A program made the position numbers and the translations under genes. The notes under the pieces are model-generated. The model saw nothing but the letters and a program-made list of their open reading frames with translations, ran no database searches and had not been told where the DNA came from. A DNA stretch of 64,000 nt from Limnochorda sp. LNt (GTDB lineage: Bacteria > Bacillota > Limnochordia > Limnochordales > Geochordaceae), in contig NZ_CP141614.1 of assembly GCF_035593265.1 (NCBI RefSeq), positions 2,897,641 through 2,961,640 of the forward strand, in the 5' to 3' direction. Of the stretch, positions 52,914 through 61,488 are shown one piece after another (position 1 is the stretch's first letter; every line of letters starts with the position of its first letter).

Positions 52914-53248
52914 ACAAGGGGCTGTTGGAGGTAGAGGCGAGCTTTCGCACCCTCAAGACGCCGCTCGAGATCCAGCCGGTCTACCATTGGTCGGAGCTTG
53001 GGGTGCGGGGTCACATCACCAGCGCCGTGCTGGCGCTGTTGCTGGCGCGGCTCATCGAACGCCGCCTGGAGAAGGCCGGCATGCCCCAGCGGGCGCGCAC
53101 GGCGCTGGCTACGCTGGCCGGCATCGACGAGGTGGAGATCGAGCTGGGCGGTCGCCGGCTGGTGCGGGTGGCCCGCCTCACCGATGAGCAGCGTCGGCTC
53201 TGGGAGGCGCTGCAGGTGCCGCCGTTGCCGGCTTTTCGGGTCGCGTAG
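52914..53248 (+). pseudogene. D1 transposase, 3' part
   Basis: Resumes KGLLEVEASFRTLKTPLEIQ (catalytic Glu in LLEVEASF) and continues PVYHWSELGVRGHITSAVLA to the stop at 53248. It joins in frame to the 5' part ending at 46147 once IS110-X is removed. Confidence 0.9.
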
Positions 53249-53278
53249 TGGCAACGCCCTTCTTTCAAGGCTGCCACC

Positions 53279-53635
53279 ATGAGCATCGCCGATTTGAGTG
53301 TTCAAGTTGGGTTTGAGGCATTGGCCCCCAGTGCCCGAACGTACCTGGAGGGCCTCAGCCGGTCTCGCAGCGGGCATTTGCGGGAGCAGATGGAGCGCAT
53401 CGTGACCCTGGCCGAAAGCTGCCCCTCCGATGTGCTGGAGCAAGCCATGCAGCGGGCCATTCGCTTCGAGGCCTACGGCTACGGCATCCTCAAGCGCCTG
53501 GTGGACCGACTGCAGAAGGCGCCCACGAGCCTGCCCCAGCCGGCCAAGCCAGCAGCCCAGAGCCGCGTCGTCCTGCCCTATCGGGTCGAGGTGGAGCGCC
53601 GAGATCTGACGTACTACCAGGAGGTGGCCCGATGA
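53279..53635 (+). pseudogene. IS21-type transposase (IstA) C-terminal fragment
   Basis: 118 codons resembling the C-terminal tail of IstA: APSARTYLEGLSRSRSGHLR, then EQMERIVTLAESCPSDVLEQ and RAIRFEAYGYGILKRLVDRL. The catalytic DDE core is missing; the fragment begins 30 bp after the D1 stop, so D1 or a deletion removed the 5' part. The stop overlaps the istB start (ATGA), the usual coupling in IS21. Confidence 0.72.
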
Positions 53636-54407
53636 TTCGCACCATTGCTCCGGCCGATCGGGCCCGCGTCGAGCAGGGCCTCAAGCGGTTGAAGCTGCGC
53701 CGCATCCGGGAGATGCTGGACGCCGTCAGCGAGCTGGCCCTTCAGGAAGAGCCGTCTTACCTCGACTTCCTGGCGTATCTCGTGGAGGCCGAGGTGCAGG
53801 CCCGGGAAGCCACCCAGCGGGACAAGCGCCTGAAGGCCAGACCATCCGGGACCTGGCCACGCTGCAGTTCGTGGAGGCGCATGAGTCGCTTGTCCTCTTG
53901 GGGCCCCCGGGCGTGGGGAAAAGCCACTTGGCCATTGGCCTGGGCATCGAAGCCATCAGCCGGGGCTACCGGGTGCTCTTCCTGACGGTGCAGGACCTGG
54001 TGCAGGAGCTGTACTCGACGCTTGCCGATGGCAGCACGGCCCAGAAGCTGAAGGCCATCCTGTCCCACGATCTCATCATCCTGGATGAGCTGGGCTATTT
54101 GAAGATGGACGCCACCGCCTCGGACTATCTGTTTCAACTGGTGGCCAAGGCCTATGAACGGCGCTCGCTCATCGTGACGAGCAACCTGGAGTTCCAGGAA
54201 TGGGGATCGCTCTTCGATAGCCCGGCCACCGCCGCGGCGGTGCTGGATCGGCTGCTGCACCACGCCCACGTCATCACCCTCAAGGGCGAAAGCTACCGGA
54301 TGCGCAGCCGGCTGGCGCCGCCCAAGGCCAACGGCACCCTGCCCGAAGGCTCGGCGGCCCCCGCCCTACGGGCGGGGGGCAGAGGGGAGGGAGGGACCCC
54401 CACGTAG
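53632..54407 (+). pseudogene. istB: IS21-type helper ATPase IstB, deleted and frameshifted
   Basis: The N-terminal helices (GLKRLKLRRIREMLDAVSEL, AEVQAREATQRDKRLKA) are in one frame to about 53838; then TIRDLATLQFVEAHESLVLL-GPPGVGKSHLAIGLG (Walker A) continues in another, with Walker B DLIILDELGYL, sensor VTSNLEFQEWGSLF and YRMRSRLAPP. Between DKRLKA and TIRDL IstB normally has about 20 more residues, so a short out-of-frame deletion at about 53838 inactivated it. Confidence 0.82.
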
Positions 54408-54417
54408 ATCCCGCCAT

Positions 54418-54813
54418 CTACCTGGCCACGACTGCGGGATTTTCGTGGCCAAAAGTGCGGTTTCTCAAGTGGCCGTTGACACCGCCCTTGCGGCGCACCC
54501 GAGGACGCTCCAGGCGCACCTTGCGCCCTGCGATGACCGCCCAGCCGGGCTCATGGCCGTGGCGGTACGCCTGCCGGTCGGCTCGGTGTTTGCCCTTGGG
54601 CCCCACAAGCTCGGTGACTTCGTTCTCCATGGTCGCCTGCAGCACGGCCAACCCGACGTGGACGCAGAGAGCCATCAGGCCCTTCCGGGCCGCCTCGGCG
54701 ATGCGGCGCAACGGGATCTCGACCTGCTCCGGCAGCCATCGCAGGGCGCGGACCTCCTGCTGGCTGGCCTGGCGGACCTTTCCCTCGGGCGTCACGACAT
54801 GGTACGATGGCAC
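54418..54813 (-). pseudogene. IS256-family transposase N-terminal fragment
   Basis: 131 codons, including MENEVTELVGPKGKHRADRQ and HGHEPGWAVIAGRKVRLERP, the N-terminal segment typical of IS256/mutator transposases. The DDE core that should follow is absent; the frame runs out at 54418. The rest up to 55030 has no gene; a GAGGCG/CGCCTC hairpin at about 54983-54998 may terminate the fructokinase transcript. Confidence 0.7.
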
Positions 54814-55030
54814 CGGCGGCTCCTCCCATCCATTGGGTTTGCTCGCCCCTGTTCTACCACAGGGGTTCCCGGAGCCGCCATCTCAATTTCTACGGACTAC
54901 GGGACATCCTCCGCACCGCTCTCGCCCGCTTCGTGAGCGAAACCTTACACGATGCCGCAGGGCTTCCTTTCCGAAGGAGTTGACGAGGCGCCGCCGCCTC
55001 GATGACGCAAGCATACCAGCAGAGACCTCG

Positions 55031-56047
55031 TCAGAGCGCGGCGCGACAAGCGGTCTGCAGGAACGCCTCGATCTCGTCTTGCGAAGGCAATGCCGTCATA
55101 GCTCCGCGCACCTGTACGGTCAGCGCACCAGCCGCGTTGGCTGCTCTCAGGATAGCCCGTAGTTCCTCCGCTGTGCACTGACGGGCCGCATCCTCGATGC
55201 TACAGCGCTGACGCTCGGCGAGGCGCCACAATCTCCACAGGAAGGCCGCCAAGAACGCGTCACCCGCCCCGGTAGTGTCCACGGCCCGCACTCGAAACGC
55301 GTCGGCCCGAGCGTACTGGCCGTTACCGCCTACCGCCCAGCTTCCGGCTGCCCCCTCGGTCACAACGACAAGCGCCAGGTTCGGATAAGCTTCGTGCAGG
55401 CGTCGAGCCCCTTCGACCGTTCCGCTACCCGAGAGCAGCTCCAGCTCTTCCCTGCTCATCTTGAGGAGGTGCGCGTACGCCAGCACACGCTCGATCTCTA
55501 CCCGTGCCCGTCCCGGTTCTGCCCACAGCGCCTCCCGGTAGTTTACGTCCAGTGAAATGGTTACTCTGCCCCGCCGTGCCTCTTCGAGGGCTCTTAACAG
55601 GGCGCTACGGCCTGGCTCTTCGGCCAGAGTAATGGTACCGTGGTGCAAGATACTGGCGCCCTTGACCACTTCCGGAGACAGGTCCTCTGGCCGCAGTAGC
55701 GTGTCCGCACCCGGCTTGCGGTAGAAGACAAACTCCCTCTCCCCATCTTCACGAATTCCCACGAACGCTAGGGTGGTCAGTGCCTCCCGGGTTAGGCGCA
55801 TGCCCTGAACGTCCACGCCGGCTTGGGCAAGGAATCTTCGCAGAAACCGCCCGAAGGGGTCGTCCCCTACCACCCCCACGAATCTCACTGGCACCCCGAG
55901 CCTTGCCAGGCCTACCGCGACGTTGGCCGGTGCCCCTCCTGGGCAGCACTCGAACGAGGAGACATCCTCAAGCGGTCTACCCGTCTGTTGCGACACCATG
56001 TCGATAAGCGCTTCGCCGACGACAAGGGCGTAGGAGATAGCAACCAC
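55031..56047 (-). CDS. PfkB-family fructokinase
   Basis: 338 residues, GTG start 6 bp after the GH32 stop, so co-transcribed. Ribokinase-fold motifs: VVGEALIDMV near the N-terminus, CCPGGAPANVAVGLARLGVP (sugar-binding GG), FVGVVGDDPFG, and the ATP/anion-hole DTTGAGDAFLAAFL with catalytic Asp (about 264). It most resembles fructokinases (ScrK type). With GH32 it would phosphorylate fructose released from fructans or sucrose. Confidence 0.9.
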   Translation of the reverse strand: MVAISYALVVGEALIDMVSQQTGRPLEDVSSFECCPGGAPANVAVGLARLGVPVRFVGVVGDDPFGRFLRRFLAQAGVDVQGMRLTREALTTLAFVGIREDGEREFVFYRKPGADTLLRPEDLSPEVVKGASILHHGTITLAEEPGRSALLRALEEARRGRVTISLDVNYREALWAEPGRARVEIERVLAYAHLLKMSREELELLSGSGTVEGARRLHEAYPNLALVVVTEGAAGSWAVGGNGQYARADAFRVRAVDTTGAGDAFLAAFLWRLWRLAERQRCSIEDAARQCTAEELRAILRAANAAGALTVQVRGAMTALPSQDEIEAFLQTACRAAL

Positions 56048-56053
56048 CTCATC

Positions 56054-57457
56054 TCACGGCCAGATGGAGTTCATGCGCCAGACGTCCACGGATGACGCAT
56101 ACGCCTGCCCGCCTTGGGCAACCAAGGCAACCCCGAGGCAGTCGGGCCGTTGCGGATAAACCCTGGTAGCGATACACACCCGCCCGTTGGCGAAGACCTC
56201 CACCACGGAACGGTCGACGAAGACACGGAGCTGCAGAGCCTCACCGGCTGCGAGCTGAAGCGGTGCTTCCTCTCCCCCAACCCGGAGGCACCCCGCTTGC
56301 TGGTCATACTCGATGATAGTCTGCTCGCTCCCATCGGGCGCTCGCAGGACGCTGAGGCCCGCTCGGTGCGCGCCCTCGCCTGCCCCAGCCCGGTTCGGCA
56401 CGAACTCGGCGAGGATTTCGAGCGCGTCACCTCTCACGCCCGAAAGTTCCAGGGGTGCGGATTGGGCAACTGTCAGGTCTTCGAATCGCCAATGCTCTGC
56501 CCGAAGGAGTTGCACCTCAGGCGCAGGCTCACATCCGAGCGTGCCGTCGTGCCGCAGCGACAGGATGCGGGGGAGCGACATAACGCCTGACCATCCTGCG
56601 CGTATTTGCTCTGCTTCGCTTCGCTGCTCCTTCAGCCAGCCGAACATAATAGGCCGGCCCCTGTCATCGATGAAGACCTGCGGCGCATAGAAGGCGGGGC
56701 CATAATCCACCACTCCCCACCGTTCCGGTTCGAACCGGTGACGCTCGTATTTGCCCACGAAGTAGATGGGGTTGCTGTGGGGCGACACGATCAGCACGTG
56801 CCGTCCGTCGAGCGCGAAGAAGTTAGGGCACTCCCAGTTATAGCCGGTCTCCTCGAGCTTGCCAACGCAGAGGGGGTGAAGGAACGACCAGTCGTAAAGG
56901 TTGGTCGACCGGTAGAGGAGCACCGCTCCGCCCACACCCTTGATCCCCGATCCGAGGGCCATGTACCAGCCGTCGTCTTCTTTCCACACGTATGGGTCGC
57001 GAAAACCCCACAGGTCGAAACCTTCAGGCCGAGCGCCAATGACAGGGTTGCCGCTGTACTTTGTGAAATGAACCCCGTCCGTGCTGGTGGCCAGACACTG
57101 GACCTCCGGGTCCACACCCGTGTAAACGAGAGTCAGCACACCGCCGTTGTCGACGGCACAGCCCGACCAGACGCCTGCACTATCTGCCGGCGTGGGCCCC
57201 GGTGCCAAGGCAATCGGGAGATGGCGCCAGTGAACGAGATCCTGGCTCACCGCATGCCCCCAGTAGATGGTGCCCCCTCGCCCCTCGTGCACCGGAGCGT
57301 GCGGATTGTGCTGGTAGAACATGTGGTATTCGCCACGCCACTGGATGAGCCCATTCGGGTCGTTCATCCAGTTGGCAGGTGGCACAAAATGGTACGCCGG
57401 GCGATGTGGATCCCGATGCAGCTCTTGTCCCATTGCTTCGGACAATGCCTCCTCCAT
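56054..57457 (-). CDS. glycoside hydrolase family 32 (beta-fructosidase)
   Basis: About 467 residues from ATG 57457 (TTG 57460 precedes it). GH32 motifs: nucleophile Asp in WMNDPNG (about 30-36), transition-state Asp in FRDPYVW (about 150) and acid/base Glu in NWECPNFF (about 210). A C-terminal beta-sandwich ends with LQLRVFVDRSVVEVFANG, usual for the family. No signal peptide, so it acts in the cytoplasm on imported fructosides, such as sucrose, inulobiose or short fructo-oligosaccharides. First gene of a pair with the fructokinase. Confidence 0.93.
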   Translation of the reverse strand: MEEALSEAMGQELHRDPHRPAYHFVPPANWMNDPNGLIQWRGEYHMFYQHNPHAPVHEGRGGTIYWGHAVSQDLVHWRHLPIALAPGPTPADSAGVWSGCAVDNGGVLTLVYTGVDPEVQCLATSTDGVHFTKYSGNPVIGARPEGFDLWGFRDPYVWKEDDGWYMALGSGIKGVGGAVLLYRSTNLYDWSFLHPLCVGKLEETGYNWECPNFFALDGRHVLIVSPHSNPIYFVGKYERHRFEPERWGVVDYGPAFYAPQVFIDDRGRPIMFGWLKEQRSEAEQIRAGWSGVMSLPRILSLRHDGTLGCEPAPEVQLLRAEHWRFEDLTVAQSAPLELSGVRGDALEILAEFVPNRAGAGEGAHRAGLSVLRAPDGSEQTIIEYDQQAGCLRVGGEEAPLQLAAGEALQLRVFVDRSVVEVFANGRVCIATRVYPQRPDCLGVALVAQGGQAYASSVDVWRMNSIWP

Positions 57458-57549
57458 CAACTACACGGTCCTTCCTCTGCTCTAACGGCGGTTATGAGAG
57501 ACGCTTCTGGGCTTCTAGTACTCTAGTATTTAAGTCCGCTCATCGAAAT

Positions 57550-57707
57550 GCCCTCGATGACGTACCGACCGCGCCCCGATCCGCCACGAAGAGCACCTTC
57601 CGGAAGGCAAACCGGTGCTTGAGCTCGCCGATGATGGCCAGCGTGGCCTTCTCGTCGTTGAGGTTGCCGGGGTACACGGCATGGGCCAGCGGCCACCCGT
57701 AGAAAGA
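57550..57707 (-). pseudogene. fragment of a D1-like IS1634-type transposase
   Basis: About 52 codons reading GWPLAHAVYPGNLNDEKATL, AIIGELKHRFAFRKVLFVAD, RGAV, close to the middle of D1. It is bounded on one side by the 69-bp repeat (57708-57776) and on the other by the GH32 promoter region. Pure debris. Confidence 0.75.
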
Positions 57708-57776
57708 CCTGCGCGTCATGGCGGGCTTTGAGCGCATCGAAGGGCCCCAACAAGGCCCGCAACTGTGAGACTCCAG
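57708..57776. repeat. 69-bp repeat, inverted partner at 44725-44793
   Basis: The reverse complement of 57708-57776 matches 44725-44793, starting CTGGAGT and ending GACGCGCAGG, with only a few mismatches. Both copies lie beside D1-family transposase sequence, so it may be a conserved piece of that element's end. Confidence 0.7.
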
Positions 57777-58245
57777 TCCGACCAATGGTAGACCGGCTCG
57801 ATCTCCAGCGGCGTCTTGAGGGTGCGAGAGCTCGCCTCCACCTCCAGCAGCCCTTTGTGAGCCAGGGCCACCTCCACCGGCGCCAAGGTCGAGGTGACGT
57901 AGCGGGCATCGTCGAGGATGCCGGCTCGGTGGAGCTGGGGAGGGTTTGCCTCGGTGACGAGGTAGTGGCGGGCCGGACCCTTGAGGTACTGGCGCCAGGC
58001 CGAAGGACCTTGCCGCAGCGCCTCGGCCAGGCGGGTCACCATTTCGGCTCGCCGCGGCCGGTCCTCTCCCGCCGCGGGGTTGTAGCAGACCAACACCCGC
58101 CGATGGCCTTTCCGGTGCAGCTCCTTGACGAGGAGATTGGGCCGCACCTGCCGGTAGCGGCCGACCGTGGCCAAGGCCCCCCGGTCCATCTGCCAGAGCA
58201 ACCGATCCACACGAGGTAAGGGATGCCGGCCTGCTCCAGGGCCTC
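57777..58245 (-). pseudogene. D2 transposase (IS1634-type), 3' fragment
   Basis: Reads IDRLLWQMDRGALATVGRYR, KGHRRVLVCYNPAAGEDRPR, VALAHKGLLEVEASSRTLKT, PLEIEPVYHWSDW. A relative of D1. Its preceding codons continue on the far side of IS630 and ISbeta-C at 61241 (ADRGTVRDEK then LEALEQAG), so the gene was broken by IS630 insertion at a TA. Confidence 0.75.
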
Positions 58246-58247
58246 TA

Positions 58248-59389
58248 GTGGCGCGTAACGGAAGTGCGTTTATTTCCAATCACCGCTCTCGAGGCCTGGC
58301 TTTGGCCAGGATTTGGTCGGGGGTCTTGACCCAGACAAAGGGCTTGGCATCCTCCTTCCAGGCTTCGATGAATCGCCGGATGGTGGCGACCAGCATGTCG
58401 ACGTCGTAAAAGTTGCCCCGGCGCAAAGCCTGGCTCTGGAGGATCCCGAACCAAATCTCCACCAGGTTGAGCCAGGAGGCGCCCGTCGGCGTGAAGTGCA
58501 GCGTGAAGCGGGGATGACGCTGAAGCCACCGCTTGACCGTCGGGTGCTTGTGGGTGGCGTAGTTGTCGAGGATCAGGTGAAGCTCGCCGTCGGGGTGGGT
58601 CGTGTCCAGGCGTCGCAGGAAGCGGAGGAACTCCTGGTGGCGATGGCGTCGGTAGCACTCGCCCTCGACCTCACCGGTGGCGAGGTTCAGGGCGGCAAAG
58701 AGGGTGACGGTGCCGTGGCGCTCGTAGTCATGGCTGCGTCGTTCCACCTGGCCAGGCCGCAGCGGCAGCAGGGGTTGCGTGCGGTTGATGGCTTGGATCT
58801 GGCTCTTCTCGTCCACGCAGAGCACCAGAGCATTTTCGGGAGGGTGCAGGTACAGCCCGACGATGTCGACTACCTTGGCTTCCAGCTCCGGGTCCCGGCT
58901 GTACTTGAAGGTCTCGACCCGATGCGGTTGCAGCTGGTAGCGACGCCAGATGCGATGGACGGTCATGTGGCTGACGCCCTGGGCCCGGGCCAGCCGCCGC
59001 GTGCTCCAGTGGGTGCGAGGCTCCGGGGGCGTCAGCGTCTGGGCCACGATGGCGCTCACCTTGTCCGGGCCGTAGGTCCGCGGGCGGCCCGAACGAGGGG
59101 CCTCCTTCAGACCCTCCAGCCGATGCTGGGCAAAGCGGGTTCGCCACAGGCCCACCGTCGGCAGCGAGCAGCCCAGCGCCGCGGCGATCTCCCGGTTCAT
59201 CTTCCCTTCCGCCGCGGCCAGGATGATGCGGGCCCGCAACACGTCCCGCTGCGGAGCTGTTCGCGTCCGGACGGTCTGCTCCAAAGTGCTTCGCTCCTCG
59301 TCGGTCAGTTCGATGGGCGGTGCGTACTTCATGAGCCCATGGTATCACAAGCCAGGACTGGAAAACAAGTGAATTGGGTTACGCGACAC
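58248..59389 (-). mobile_element. IS630-family element, 1142 bp
   Basis: Ends GTGGCGCGTAAC (58248) and GTTACGCGACAC (59389), flanked by TA on both sides (58246-58247; 59390-59391), the TA duplication typical of IS630/mariner. It interrupts D2. ISbeta-C has inserted across its right boundary. Confidence 0.9.
58280..59332 (-). CDS. IS630-family transposase, full length
   Basis: 350 residues. N-terminal helix-turn-helix (NREIAAALGCSLPTVGLWRT, GVSHMTVHRIWRRYQLQPHR). DDE triad: VLCVDEKSQIQA (Asp), LHLILDNYATHKHPTVKRWL (Asp) and ASWLNLVEIWFGIL (Glu). No frameshift, so it may be active. ATG 59332. Confidence 0.94.
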   Translation of the reverse strand: MKYAPPIELTDEERSTLEQTVRTRTAPQRDVLRARIILAAAEGKMNREIAAALGCSLPTVGLWRTRFAQHRLEGLKEAPRSGRPRTYGPDKVSAIVAQTLTPPEPRTHWSTRRLARAQGVSHMTVHRIWRRYQLQPHRVETFKYSRDPELEAKVVDIVGLYLHPPENALVLCVDEKSQIQAINRTQPLLPLRPGQVERRSHDYERHGTVTLFAALNLATGEVEGECYRRHRHQEFLRFLRRLDTTHPDGELHLILDNYATHKHPTVKRWLQRHPRFTLHFTPTGASWLNLVEIWFGILQSQALRRGNFYDVDMLVATIRRFIEAWKEDAKPFVWVKTPDQILAKARPRER

Positions 59390-59393
59390 TAGC

Positions 59394-61234
59394 CGGAAGT
59401 TCAGGGGCTGGTAGCGGGCAGGACCCGCATAGCGGTGGGCATTCAAACCGGTTGAACGCGTGCCAATGTAGCCAAGAGTATGGCCCTAAGGTATTGCCTT
59501 GACAGTTGTCATGTGCTACCATTGAGCCATGAGGTGCGTATCCAGTGCCATGCACATCGAGACCATCCGCCGCCGGCAGGGCGACAAGGTCTACACCTAC
59601 CACCTGCTGCGCCAGACCTACCGGGAAGGCGGCAAGGTGAAGCACCGGACCCTGGCCAACCTCTCCCACCTGCCGGAAGCCGTCCTGGAGCTGGTCCGGC
59701 GAGCCCTGCGGGGCGAGCCGGTGGCGCCGGTGCCGCAGACGGTAAAGATTCGCCAGTCCCGCCAGCACGGGGCCGTCGCCGCCGTCGTGGGCATGATCCG
59801 CCAGCTGGGCCTGGACCAGGTGCTCTACTCCCGCTCGGCCGACTGGGTGCGCTTGGCCCTGGCCGTCGTCGTCATGCGCATCCTGCGGCCCTCCTCCAAG
59901 CTGGGCGGGACTTTGTGGTGGACGACCACCACGTTGCCGCAGCTTCTGCGGTTGCCGCACAATGGCGAGGACGTCAACGACGTCTACCGGGCCATGGACG
60001 AGCTGCTGGCCCGTCAGGCCGCTATCGAGGCGAAGCTGGCGCGCCGGCACCTGACGGCCAACGCCCTCGTCTTGTACGACCTGACGAGCGTCTCATCTGG
60101 AGGGCAAGACCTGCCCGTTCGCCCGCTTCGGGTACAACCGGGACAAGAAGCGGGGCAAGAAGCAGTTCTGCGTGGGCTGCTCACCAACGACGAGGGGTGT
60201 CCCGTGGCCGTGGAGGTGTTCCCCGGCGACGTGGGGGATCCCGAGACGCTGCAGGCCCAGATTGCCCGGGTCCGGGCTCGGTTCGGCATTGAGTACGTCG
60301 TGTTCGTCGGCGACCGGGGCATGATCGTCAAGGCCCGATTGAGCGATTTGGAGGCGGTGGGCTTCGGGTGGATCACGGCCCTACGGGCGCCGGAGATCCA
60401 GAAGCTGCGGGATGAAGGGTTCTTTCAGCCGGGCCTGTTCGACCGGCGGGACCTGGCGGAGATCGCCGACCCCGAGCGGCCCGGGGAGCGGCTGGTGGTC
60501 TGCTACAATCCGCTGGTGGCCGAGGAGCGCCGGCAAAAGCGCGAGGCGCTGCTTTCGGCCACGGAGCGGGAGCTGGCCAAAATCGAAGCCCGGGTGCGCC
60601 GTCGCCGCCGCAAGCCCCTGACGGCCGACGAAATCGGGGTGGCCGTGGGCAAGGTCCTGGGCCGCTGGAAGGTGGGCAAGCACTTCCAGCTGGAGATCCG
60701 CGACGGCCACTTCGCCTTCCGGCGCAAGGAGGCCTCCATCGCCCGGGAGGCGGAGCTGGACGGGTTTTACGTGCTGCGCACCAACGTGCCGGCCGACCGG
60801 ATGGAGCCGGCCAAGGTGCAGGCCACGTACAAATCGTTGCGGGCCCTGGAGCAAAACTTCCGCACGATGAAAAGCGCCCTGGACCTGCGTCCGGTCTACC
60901 ACCGGCTGGAGGACCGGGTGCGGGCCCACGCCTTTTTGTGCATGCTGGCGTTGTATGTGCGCTGGCACATGGAGCGGGCGCTTGAGCCCCTGCTGGCGGA
61001 GGACCCCCGGCGGTCCTTCGAGGGGCTGATGATGCAGCTGGAGACGCTGCAGCGCCACACGGTCGAGGTGGCCGGTCAGGAAATCCAGATGCTCGGCGAG
61101 CCTGAGCCGCTGCACCAGCGGCTCTTCCAGTTGCTGGGGGTTCCCCTGGCGTAGCCAGAAGCCTGAACGCTTGAATCCCACTCCGTTGGCGTCATTGCCG
61201 TGATTTGAGGGATATCGGGGTTGCTGAACTTCCG
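59394..61234 (+). mobile_element. ISbeta copy C, 1841 bp
   Basis: Ends CGGAAGTTCAG (59394) and CTGAACTTCCG (61234), with a 6-bp duplication ACTAGC at 59388-59393 and 61235-61240. The duplicated target comprises the last two bases of IS630, its TA and GC of D2. Confidence 0.95.
59529..61154 (+). pseudogene. ISbeta-C transposase with a compensated frameshift
   Basis: 541 codons without a stop, but relative to copy A one base (C) is inserted at about 60095 (GTCTCATCTGG for GTCTATCTGG) and one G is lost at about 60177 (GTGGGCTG for GTGGGGCTG). About 27 residues between are read out of frame, destroying the segment after the first catalytic Asp (EGKTCPLARFGYNRDKKRGK). Inactive unless these are sequencing errors. 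Confidence 0.88.
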
Positions 61235-61240
61235 ACTAGC

Positions 61241-61285
61241 TTCTCGTCTCTGACCGTGCCCCGGTCCGCCACCACCCTGAAGTTT
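61241..61285 (-). pseudogene. D2 transposase, upstream fragment
   Basis: On the minus strand, RVVADRGTVRDEK runs up to the ISbeta-C duplication and, after removing ISbeta and IS630, joins LEALEQAGIPYLVW in D2. The homologous D1 segment is VADRGAVGRRTLEALEQ. Confidence 0.6.
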
Positions 61286-61460
61286 GCCACCGCACGCTGC
61301 CCGGAAGTGCTGGGCCGCCTGCGCAAAGCTCTGCTCTGTCCGGGCACGGTGCTGGACGTGGGCCGGACGCTGACCCACAAGAACCGCATCGTGCGCCTCC
61401 TCCTGCAGGGGATATCGGTGCTGGAAATCGCCCGCCACCGGTCGGCGCCTGCCTCAAACC
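61286..61460 (+). pseudogene. DUF1670-like gene fragment
   Basis: Plus-strand frame reading CPEVLGRLRKALLCPGTVLD, VGRTLTHKNRIVRLLLQGIS, VLEIARH. The THK-x-x-I-x-x-L-x-L-x-G-x-x-x-x-E-I-A-R-x-T pattern is that of DUF1670 proteins, which are often linked to mobile elements. Only this helix-turn-helix-like section survives. Confidence 0.55.
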
Positions 61461-61488
61461 GAGTTGTTCCTGTCTTGGACTCCCATGA

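Noticed and set aside
57550..58245. A circularly permuted D1-type transposase
   Set aside because: The middle part appears to follow the C-terminal part, which at first suggested permutation. The N-side of the 57777-58245 fragment was then found at 61241 beyond IS630 and ISbeta, so these are two separate fragments (D1-like and D2) side by side.
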